From Bacteroidota bacterium (GTDB lineage Bacteria > Bacteroidota > Bacteroidia > Chitinophagales > Chitinophagaceae), in contig JAEZAY010000550.1 in assembly GCA_023427575.1 (NCBI GenBank), positions 1 to 5,355 on the forward strand: a stretch of 5,355 bases of DNA, written 5' to 3'. This document shows positions 1 to 5,355 of this stretch, one piece after another. The first letter of the stretch is position 1. Each line of letters opens with the position of its first letter. The notes under the pieces were generated by a model. It had not been told where the DNA came from. It saw only the letters and a program-made list of their open reading frames with translations, and did not search any database. The translations under genes were made by a program, and so were the position numbers.

Positions 1-636
1 CTGTTCATATTGCTGATTTACGGGTTCCTTTTCCAGAAACTCATTATCGGCAATGGTTAGCATTGAATCCAGGTAGTCGGTAGCGGATAATTTTTTCCGG
101 GGAATATACCAACCCAGCTTTTTAATGCTTTTTTCATCCAGACCCTTCCATACCATGTTAGCCAGCGAAATATATTGTGAAGAAAGCATCAGCTCCAGTT
201 CTTCGCGGGTAGCTTTCCGGTTCGGCCTTTCCATCAACACATCCAGTCGCGCCGTATAGGGAAGTGAATCCTGCAGTCCATCGTATTCAATATTTCTAAC
301 CCGGTTAACTAGATTTTCCGCCGGTTCAATAATTCCTCCGCCATCGAACCAGGCATGGGCAAATTTCCGGTCTTTGTAAAATTTCCGGATGTCATTCTGC
401 TGATCTTTAAATCGGGGATATTTAGCCAGGAATTCGTCGATATAAGTGCTATCGAGAAAGATGGTATCCTGGGAACTGAAATTCCCGATAATATCGCGGA
501 TCCATCCAAATGGCTTTTTTCTTTCCGTTTTGGCTTCCGGATTTTCGTTTTTACCATCCCCGCAACCCGGGTTAATACATAGAACTACAAGAACCAGGGG
601 TACGGCGATCCAGTTTTTCCAAATCATAGTTTTCAT
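1..636 (-). CDS. L,D-transpeptidase (YcbB-like) scaffold region, C-terminus missing
   Basis: Only the first 212 residues are present; the frame is open through the left edge. The ATG at 636 is chosen because an in-frame TAA lies two codons upstream (640-642); a second in-frame ATG at 627 is possible. Residues 10-20 form a hydrophobic export segment followed by Cys25 (N-P-G-C), a poor match to a lipobox, so this is either a lipoprotein or a protein anchored by its N-terminus. Residues about 65-122 (with F-Y-x-x-R-x-F-A-x-A-W-F at 86-97 and Y-D-G-L at 118-121) and about 145-193 (helical, with W-K-G-L-D at 163-167) resemble the N-terminal scaffold of periplasmic L,D-transpeptidases that make 3-3 peptidoglycan cross-links. 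This is recognition from memory, not alignment. The catalytic YkuD domain with its Cys would lie beyond the window, so activity cannot be judged. The gene follows the response regulator after 79 bp on the same strand. It could instead be another exported envelope protein sharing this scaffold. Confidence 0.68.
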   Translation of the reverse strand, partial: MKTMIWKNWIAVPLVLVVLCINPGCGDGKNENPEAKTERKKPFGWIRDIIGNFSSQDTIFLDSTYIDEFLAKYPRFKDQQNDIRKFYKDRKFAHAWFDGGGIIEPAENLVNRVRNIEYDGLQDSLPYTARLDVLMERPNRKATREELELMLSSQYISLANMVWKGLDEKSIKKLGWYIPRKKLSATDYLDSMLTIADNEFLEKEPVNQQYEQ

Positions 637-715
637 TTCTTACCCTTATTATTCAATTTCCATGCCTCGCCCCTGTTCATTGATTTGGAGAAAATCTGCG
701 TTCAATTCCCTTCCA

Positions 716-1432
716 TTATCGCTTTAAAAACCGGCCTTTTAATAATTTGTGCATCACTTCTTCATGAAAGCTGCGTGAAATGGGAAGAGAAACAGGACCA
801 ATCCGAACCGTATTGCCTTCGATTGCCTCTATGCGATCGGGCGCGATGATATATGATTTATGAATTTTCAGGAAGCGGGAATCCGGAAGATGTTCTTCAA
901 CGGATTTGAAAGTGAGATAACTGATGTATTTTTTTGTGGTGGTATAAACAGCCACATAATTCTGCAAAGCTTCGAAATACAGAATCTCATCATAGCGGAT
1001 CCGAATTATTTTGTTATCGGTTTTGATGAAAAAATAATCATTCCTGGCTTCGGTGGCTGTCTCGGATTGCTTTTTACCGGCAAGCGCCCGGGCCCTGGTC
1101 ACCGATTTCCAAAAGCGGTCGAAGGAAAAGGGTTTTAGAAGATAATCCACCGCATTCACATTGAAACCTTCAACGGCATATTGCGGATAGGCAGTGGTGA
1201 AGATCACCATCGGCGGATTGGTGAGGCCTGAAATTAATTCCAGCCCGCTCATCCTGGGCATTTGTATATCGAGAAAGATCAGATCGATGGACTGGTTCAA
1301 AAGCGGCTCTGATGCCTTCAGTGCATTTTCATAAACTCCGGCCAGTTCAAGAAAATCGGTTTCTTCAACATATTCCGTCAGCCCTTTTCGGGCCAGGGGT
1401 TCATCATCTACAATAATGCATTTTAACTTCAT
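716..1432 (-). CDS. LytTR-family response regulator (REC + LytTR DNA-binding domain)
   Basis: This is a 238-residue cytoplasmic transcription regulator of the LytR/AlgR type, the usual length for the family. The receiver domain spans about residues 3-118: acidic pair Asp9-Asp10, phosphoacceptor Asp55 in F-L-D-I-Q-M-P, switch Thr79/Thr80 in F-T-T-A-Y, and Lys100 in Y-L-L-K-P. All the residues needed for phosphorylation are present. A short linker leads to a LytTR DNA-binding domain at about 132-236, recognisable by I-L-Y-F-E-A-L-Q-N-Y-V, F-L-K-I-H-K-S-Y-I and L-P-I-S-R-S-F. LytTR regulators usually bind paired direct repeats in promoters; no such pair is evident in this window. The gene starts 6 bp after the kinase stop, so the two form one transcription unit and the kinase is its cognate partner. 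The targets are unknown; the transpeptidase-like gene immediately downstream is one candidate, by position only. Confidence 0.96.
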   Translation of the reverse strand: MKLKCIIVDDEPLARKGLTEYVEETDFLELAGVYENALKASEPLLNQSIDLIFLDIQMPRMSGLELISGLTNPPMVIFTTAYPQYAVEGFNVNAVDYLLKPFSFDRFWKSVTRARALAGKKQSETATEARNDYFFIKTDNKIIRIRYDEILYFEALQNYVAVYTTTKKYISYLTFKSVEEHLPDSRFLKIHKSYIIAPDRIEAIEGNTVRIGPVSLPISRSFHEEVMHKLLKGRFLKR

Positions 1433-1438
1433 TGTATT

Positions 1439-2458
1439 CTATTTAACGACAAGCTGCAGATCCACCGTGAACAAATGGTCGGTTTCAATAACCCTTATCT
1501 CATGATTACCGGGATAGAGCAAATCCAGCCTTCGTTTTACATTATTTAAACCAATACCGCCGGCGGGTTCAACAGATCCCAACAACTCCCGCGTGTTCTG
1601 AACATGGAAATTAAAATGGCCGTTTGAACGCGAATACCGGATCTCTACATAATTGCCGCCATTGGAATGGTGACTGATATGTTTAAACGCATTTTCCACC
1701 AGCGGCAGCAGCAGCAGCGGTACAATCTGAAACCCCTTCATCTCCGTTTCCTGAAACACCCGAATCTGATAATTGCAGTCTTTGCGTAATTTCTGCAGCC
1801 GGATATAGTCATTCAAATAATTCATTTCTTTTTCCACTTCGATGGTATCATTTCCACATTCATACAACTGATACCGAAGCAGATCGGAAAACTGCAATAA
1901 GGCATCTCTTGCTTCGGAATTTTCGCGGTCAATCAGGAAATAAATGGAGTTCAGTGAATTAAAAAGGAAATGAGGGTTGATCTGCGATTTTAAATATTTA
2001 AGTTCCGTTTCCGCTTTTTCTCTTGCGATGATGGCCATCTTCTTCTGCGATTCAAGATAATCGGCTATTAACCGGAAGGCGGCACCGGTGGATACCAGTA
2101 AAAAAACAGGAATTATATTATCATAGATCCGGTATTTAAAATTCATAAACGGATTCAGGCCCGGATAGATCATGGAAATAATGATCTGCAATTTCAAGAT
2201 GGCGGCTCCAAAAATGATCAGGAAATAGCTGATAAAAAAAACAGCATATTTTTTCTGATATAAATATTTTGGAATTAACCATTCGGTAGTTAGGTAAACC
2301 AGGGACGCAATAAAAAAAACCTTAATAAAAGTTATCTGAAGGGCAAGCGTTCGGGAAGAAAAATCGTCGGCGCGGAGATAAAACCATCCTGCAAAAAACA
2401 GCATCCAGAGAAATATATGATGCAGCTTATACTTCCGAACATTTAAAGGCCATTTCAT
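1439..2458 (-). CDS. LytS/YehU-type membrane sensor histidine kinase
   Basis: This is a 339-residue inner-membrane sensor kinase of the His_kinase family paired with LytTR regulators. Four hydrophobic segments (about residues 14-30, 40-62, 71-98 and 113-131) form the membrane part, with no separate extracellular sensor domain, so any signal is probably sensed in or near the membrane. A charged, probably coiled-coil linker (about 132-157) leads to the phosphorylation motif Q-I-N-P-H-F-L-F-N-S-L-N (159-170), with His163 as the presumed phosphorylated residue. The ATPase domain follows, with the N box P-L-V-E-N-A-F-K-H (252-260) and a glycine-rich G-G-I-G-L-N-N-V-K-R-R-L (300-311). The kinase therefore looks intact. 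It is the first gene of the leftward unit and its stop lies 6 bp before the response-regulator start. It resembles the BtsS/YpdA class in architecture, but the ligand cannot be predicted. Confidence 0.95.
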   Translation of the reverse strand: MKWPLNVRKYKLHHIFLWMLFFAGWFYLRADDFSSRTLALQITFIKVFFIASLVYLTTEWLIPKYLYQKKYAVFFISYFLIIFGAAILKLQIIISMIYPGLNPFMNFKYRIYDNIIPVFLLVSTGAAFRLIADYLESQKKMAIIAREKAETELKYLKSQINPHFLFNSLNSIYFLIDRENSEARDALLQFSDLLRYQLYECGNDTIEVEKEMNYLNDYIRLQKLRKDCNYQIRVFQETEMKGFQIVPLLLLPLVENAFKHISHHSNGGNYVEIRYSRSNGHFNFHVQNTRELLGSVEPAGGIGLNNVKRRLDLLYPGNHEIRVIETDHLFTVDLQLVVK

Positions 2459-2654
2459 ACGCGAATTAAATATACAAAATTGGCTGCCGCAGCAGATTTA
2501 TTTGTTCTGCCGGCAATCCTTGACGAAATACCAATTTGGAAAGCTGATTTTAGCCCTTGGTCAATAAATTGATGCATCTCGTGTAAAAAAGACGAAGCCT
2601 GCAAAAAGATTCCCAATCTTGGTTTGAAATTGATTCAATAAATAAATTTTTGTT
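2459..2654. promoter_or_regulatory. Divergent intergenic region between the kinase and dioxygenase-like genes
   Basis: These 196 bp must hold the promoters for both the leftward kinase unit and the rightward lipoprotein gene. No perfect Bacteroidota -7 element (TAnnTTTG) is visible on either strand. The nearest rightward candidate is TTGGTTTG at 2619-2626 (one mismatch), which would give a leader of roughly 20-25 nt, but it lacks a well-placed -33 TTG. On the leftward strand TATATTTA (2474 to 2467) has one mismatch but would leave only a few untranslated bases. The region also has a 9-bp direct repeat TCAATAAAT (2561-2569 and 2635-2643) and inverted ATTGA/TCAAT pairs at 2561-2572 and 2629-2639. 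The AT-rich tract at 2637-2654 before the ATG is typical of start regions in this phylum. Promoter positions are inference. Confidence 0.45.
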
Positions 2655-3299
2655 ATGATTTCCACTTCTCGTATATCGCTGCTTTTTCTGGTTCTTGTTT
2701 CCTGTAAAGAGAGCCCGCTTTCAGCGCAGCAGAATGAAAATCGTGTGGGTGGCAGGTGCGAAGGCTGCGAGGCAATCTATGAAAACCCGGCTCCATTTGA
2801 TCAGCTCAGTCATGAAATCAAACTGGATGGGTTCGATACTCAAAATCAAAAAATTCATATCAGTGGAACAGTATATAAAGCGGATGGTAGAACCCCCGCG
2901 CCGGGAATTATTTTATATGTTTATCATACCGACAGTGAGGGAATATATCCTAAAAAAGGAAATGAAACCGGATGGGCCAGGCGCCACGGCTATCTCCGGG
3001 GATGGCTGAAAACCGATGCGCAGGGTCGGTATCTGATTAAAACAATCCGACCGGCTTCATATCCCGACTCCAGGATTGAAGCGCATATCCACTGTATTGT
3101 AAAAGAACCTTCCATGAACGAATATTATATTCACGATTTTCTGTTCGAAGATGATCCGTATTTGAAAGAAGACGAAAAATCAAATCCAAACAAACCGGGT
3201 GGCAATGGTGTTCTAACATTGCGGAAAGAGAACCAGGCTTTTTTTGCCACCCGCGATATTTACCTCGGGCGACACGTGGCAAATTATCCTTCGCAATAA
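2655..3299 (+). CDS. Intradiol ring-cleavage dioxygenase-like lipoprotein
   Basis: This 214-residue exported protein resembles the protocatechuate 3,4-/catechol 1,2-dioxygenase fold, which uses Fe(III) to open catechol rings between the two hydroxyls. The N-terminus is a short lipoprotein signal ending in L-V-S-C with Cys17 as the lipidated residue, so the mature protein should be membrane-anchored outside the cytoplasm; this also supports the ATG at 2655. A G-G-R-C-E-G-C-E-A-I-Y segment (32-42) precedes the beta-sandwich that begins near residue 66 (I-H-I-S-G-T-V-Y). The presumed iron ligands are all present: Tyr98 (S-E-G-I-Y), Tyr136 (R-P-A-S-Y-P), His144 and His146 (A-H-I-H), with the family segment R-G-W-L-K-T-D-A-Q-G-R-Y at 115-126. 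The Arg that normally sits three residues before the first His is replaced by Ile141; Arg140 is one position off. The lipoprotein form and lack of neighbouring aromatic-degradation genes argue against a classical beta-ketoadipate role. The substrate is unknown. Confidence 0.85.
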   Translation: MISTSRISLLFLVLVSCKESPLSAQQNENRVGGRCEGCEAIYENPAPFDQLSHEIKLDGFDTQNQKIHISGTVYKADGRTPAPGIILYVYHTDSEGIYPKKGNETGWARRHGYLRGWLKTDAQGRYLIKTIRPASYPDSRIEAHIHCIVKEPSMNEYYIHDFLFEDDPYLKEDEKSNPNKPGGNGVLTLRKENQAFFATRDIYLGRHVANYPSQ

Positions 3300-3301
3300 T
3301 T

Positions 3302-4012
3302 TTATTCGGGAAATTCAGTGCCGGAAATGTTTTTAGCCGGCCTTCTTCCAAAAAGCAGGCTTCCGATCCGAACCAGGTTCGATCCGGATTCAATCGCGAC
3401 CTTATAATCATCGCTCATTCCCATCGATAATTTGGTAAAATGAAAATGGTCCAGTTTTATCTGACTGTACTTATCGAACAAAGTTTGCAAATACATGAAT
3501 TCCCGGCGAACTTTTTCCAGGTCATCTGTAAATGTAGCCATTCCCATCAGCCCGCAAATTTTTACAAATCCATATTCTTTCATTGCCTCCGGCGCCGATA
3601 ATCCCTGCACCAGTTCTTCCAGTTCATCTTCGCTCAATCCAAATTTTGTTTCCTCCCGTGCAATATGCACCTGCAAAAGGCAGCGAATTGGTTTATTTAA
3701 TTTTTGCCCCTGCTTATTAATCTCTTTTAATAATTTAAAACTATCCATTCCATGAATCAAATGGACAAAAGGTGCAATGTATTTCACCTTGTTCGTTTGC
3801 AGGTGACCGATATAGTGCCAGCGGATATCGCCCGGGAGTAAAAGCTGCTTTTCAACCAGTTCCTGCACATAGTTTTCGCCAAAATCGCGCTGGCCCAGAT
3901 CATAAAGCGCTTTGATCTCCTCCACCGTTCGCATTTTCGACACAGCTACCAGGGTAGCTTTATTTCCAAGTTCATCAATGATACTTCTGTATTGATCTTT
4001 ATTTACAGCCAT
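3302..4012 (-). CDS. yggS: YggS/PLPBP-family pyridoxal phosphate-binding protein
   Basis: This is a 236-residue cytoplasmic protein of the conserved YggS/PROSC family, which binds pyridoxal 5'-phosphate in a TIM-barrel fold and helps maintain vitamin B6 and amino-acid homeostasis; no enzymatic reaction is firmly established for the family. Lys26 in V-A-V-S-K is the presumed Schiff-base lysine. Other family motifs are F-G-E-N-Y-V-Q-E (44-51), W-H-Y-I-G-H-L-Q-T-N-K (65-75), K-F-G-L (123-126), G-L-M-G-M-A-T (154-160), L-S-M-G-M-S-D-D-Y (195-203) and V-R-I-G-S-L-L-F-G-R-R (214-224), which forms the phosphate-binding end. Length and motif order are normal and the gene looks intact. Its ATG overlaps the stop of the upstream membrane-protein gene by one base (TGATG), which suggests translational coupling. 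Its 3' end faces the dioxygenase-like gene with 2 bp between the stop codons. Confidence 0.96.
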   Translation of the reverse strand: MAVNKDQYRSIIDELGNKATLVAVSKMRTVEEIKALYDLGQRDFGENYVQELVEKQLLLPGDIRWHYIGHLQTNKVKYIAPFVHLIHGMDSFKLLKEINKQGQKLNKPIRCLLQVHIAREETKFGLSEDELEELVQGLSAPEAMKEYGFVKICGLMGMATFTDDLEKVRREFMYLQTLFDKYSQIKLDHFHFTKLSMGMSDDYKVAIESGSNLVRIGSLLFGRRPAKNISGTEFPE

Positions 4013-5355
4013 CAGATTTTAATTTTGTTCCAACCCAGACCCTGCAAAAATCTCACCATCCCCCAATACATGATTATAAAAACCGTTAAAAGAATGAAAT
4101 ACAGGAAAGGCTGGTTAAGCATCAGATAATGGACACCGACCATAACGGCGATAAGAATGAAGTGCAGGATTGCCGCCAAAAAGCGGCCTGATTGCTGCTC
4201 CACATTTGGCTGCAGCGTAAAGGGGATTGACTTTTTCGATACTGCCGCCAGCACAAAATAACTGGCCAGGGTATTAAAAAATCCAAACAGGAAATCGTCG
4301 GCAACAGCCAGGCCCCAAACCGGAAACGCCAGCAAAAACATGAGCAAGTATAATGGAACAAAATATTTAATAAAATTTGCTTTAACGGCACCACTCAGGA
4401 TCAATCCGGGGGCTTTAACCGGTGTGGCCCGGAATAGCCAGGATGCCTGGTACTGATCGTAAAACGACATAAAACCAATACTGCCGGAAACCGTAAACAT
4501 GGGCAGATAAATCAGCCAAAGATATGAGTTTGAGCCAGGCAGTTCGCGGGCCAGCTCCTCCATTGATTTTCCTCGCTGAACAAAAATGGTGAATATTAAA
4601 ACCACGATATAGCCCAGGCTGGGATAAAGTTTGAGCCGGAAACTCTTGTCGCGGCTGGTCATTTTCCAAACAAAACGGAAACCGGCTTTTTCCTCTTTTT
4701 TTCGACAGACCAGATCGCCGATCCATGCTGATAGCGAAGAGGCGTCGGCTTTATTCCGGTTTACAGGCTTACGCTGCGAATCGCCGGAAATGGCGGCGAG
4801 CCGGGAAGCGAAGGATGGAGCCAGATACCGGTTCAGGAACCAGTAGCTAAAAAATGGAAAGCAAAGCGCCAGTATGGCCGTAAATATGTGAGTAGCATCA
4901 TAGCTGGCTGTGTAAATCATTTCCAGAGAAACCGCCATCCACACCGGCGGTAACAGGTATGCATAACCGGAGAACTGAAACTCCCCGGTCATATTTTCAA
5001 AATCCATTATTCTGCCCAATACCTGGTAAATGGCGGCAAATACTATTGTCATCAGGATCTGGGAATAGGTTACTATTTCCTTCACCTTGTCCATAGAACT
5101 GAACCGGATAATCAACAGGTATAGAATATAGGTGATGAACAGCGCCAGCAGTCCGGTCAGGCTCATTGTGATGACCATGGCTACACCAATCAGAGGTCCA
5201 TATAAAAAGCTGCTCATTAAAATCGGGAAAATGGCGAGGGCCAGTAGAAACTGCAGCAGGTAGATAACAACATGAATCAGGCGGGCCATAAAGAAGGTCC
5301 TGCCATTAATAGGCCTGGGAAGCAGGATCTGATTATCGGTGGTGTCGAGCAATAC
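4012..5355 (-). CDS. Multi-pass membrane protein, probable ABC-exporter permease, N-terminus missing
   Basis: The frame is open through the right edge, so the 447 residues seen are the C-terminal part of a longer protein. The first possible in-window start (5352) is a TTG with another sense codon upstream and begins in the middle of a soluble stretch (L-D-T-T-D-N-Q), so I read it as internal Leu, not a start. Residues are counted from that codon. About ten or eleven hydrophobic segments are visible, near 23-45, 53-83 (probably two), 97-115, 128-147, 155-175, 244-259, 276-298, 325-350, 355-372, 391-411 and 415-436. A hydrophilic, charged section (about 185-240, including F-V-W-K-M-T-S-R-D-K) splits them into two blocks. 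This arrangement resembles large ABC-2-type exporter permeases of Bacteroidota, but there is no signature motif that proves it, and any ATPase gene would be off the window. It is probably co-transcribed with yggS, which starts inside its stop codon. Confidence 0.55.
   Translation of the reverse strand, partial: VLLDTTDNQILLPRPINGRTFFMARLIHVVIYLLQFLLALAIFPILMSSFLYGPLIGVAMVITMSLTGLLALFITYILYLLIIRFSSMDKVKEIVTYSQILMTIVFAAIYQVLGRIMDFENMTGEFQFSGYAYLLPPVWMAVSLEMIYTASYDATHIFTAILALCFPFFSYWFLNRYLAPSFASRLAAISGDSQRKPVNRNKADASSLSAWIGDLVCRKKEEKAGFRFVWKMTSRDKSFRLKLYPSLGYIVVLIFTIFVQRGKSMEELARELPGSNSYLWLIYLPMFTVSGSIGFMSFYDQYQASWLFRATPVKAPGLILSGAVKANFIKYFVPLYLLMFLLAFPVWGLAVADDFLFGFFNTLASYFVLAAVSKKSIPFTLQPNVEQQSGRFLAAILHFILIAVMVGVHYLMLNQPFLYFILLTVFIIMYWGMVRFLQGLGWNKIKI

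Noticed and set aside
309..727. Open frames in other registers over the transpeptidase-like gene
   Set aside because: Their translations show no recognisable family features, while the 1-636 minus frame has an export signal and scaffold-like motifs and is open throughout.
724..742. Inverted repeat TTAAAA/TTTTAA at the 3' end of the response-regulator gene, possible terminator
   Set aside because: The stem is all A-T with a 7-base loop and lies within the last codons of the gene; too weak for an intrinsic terminator.
1706..1717. Four tandem CAG units (CTG on the coding strand), possible slippage-prone microsatellite
   Set aside because: They encode the Leu run just before the conserved N box of the kinase, a stretch that is normally leucine-rich in this family; four units are too few to suggest phase variation.
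2467..2474. TATATTTA on the minus strand as a -7 promoter element for the kinase
   Set aside because: It is one base off consensus, lacks a TTG about 20 bp upstream, and would leave almost no leader; kept only as a remark in the intergenic entry.
3320..3341. Inverted repeat GCCGG/CCGGC with a 12-base loop just after the lipoprotein stop, possible terminator
   Set aside because: The stem is only 5 bp, lies inside the yggS coding sequence, and is not followed by a T-run on the plus strand.
5350..5352. TTG as the start codon of the membrane protein
   Set aside because: The frame continues upstream to the window edge and the protein would begin in the middle of a cytosolic-looking stretch; the true start is more likely outside the window.

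Overview
The window looks like ordinary chromosomal DNA from a member of the Bacteroidota, most plausibly a Chitinophagaceae-like or related lineage. I infer this from protein style: a LytTR-type two-component pair, a lipoprotein intradiol-dioxygenase homologue with an N-terminal C-E-G-C-E-A-I-Y segment, an AT-rich tract rather than a Shine-Dalgarno sequence before most starts, and moderate G+C. It holds six protein genes, two of them cut by the window edges. I see no RNA gene, CRISPR array, insertion sequence, phage gene or attachment site.

Layout, left to right. Positions 1-636 (minus) carry the N-terminal 212 residues of an exported protein that resembles the scaffold half of YcbB-type L,D-transpeptidases; its catalytic half lies off the left edge. 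Positions 716-1432 and 1439-2458 (minus) encode a LytTR response regulator and its partner membrane histidine kinase, 6 bp apart. All three genes read leftward in the order kinase, regulator, transpeptidase-like protein. A 196-bp divergent intergenic region (2459-2654) separates the kinase from a rightward gene (2655-3299) for an intradiol ring-cleavage dioxygenase-like lipoprotein. That gene ends 2 bp from the end of the convergent yggS-family gene (3302-4012, minus). The yggS start overlaps the stop of a multi-pass membrane protein (4012-5355, minus) that runs off the right edge and looks like an ABC-exporter permease.

How the genes may work together. The kinase and regulator form a complete signalling pair. 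The transpeptidase-like gene follows the regulator after 79 bp with no visible terminator or Bacteroidota -7 promoter element, so it may be co-transcribed, which would link the sensor to the cell envelope. The membrane protein and yggS are probably translationally coupled. The dioxygenase-like lipoprotein stands alone, although it shares its upstream region with the kinase.

I did not find an obviously new system. The points most worth a second look are the secreted dioxygenase-like protein, which keeps all four presumed iron ligands but has an altered neighbourhood around them, and the sensor/cell-wall gene arrangement.
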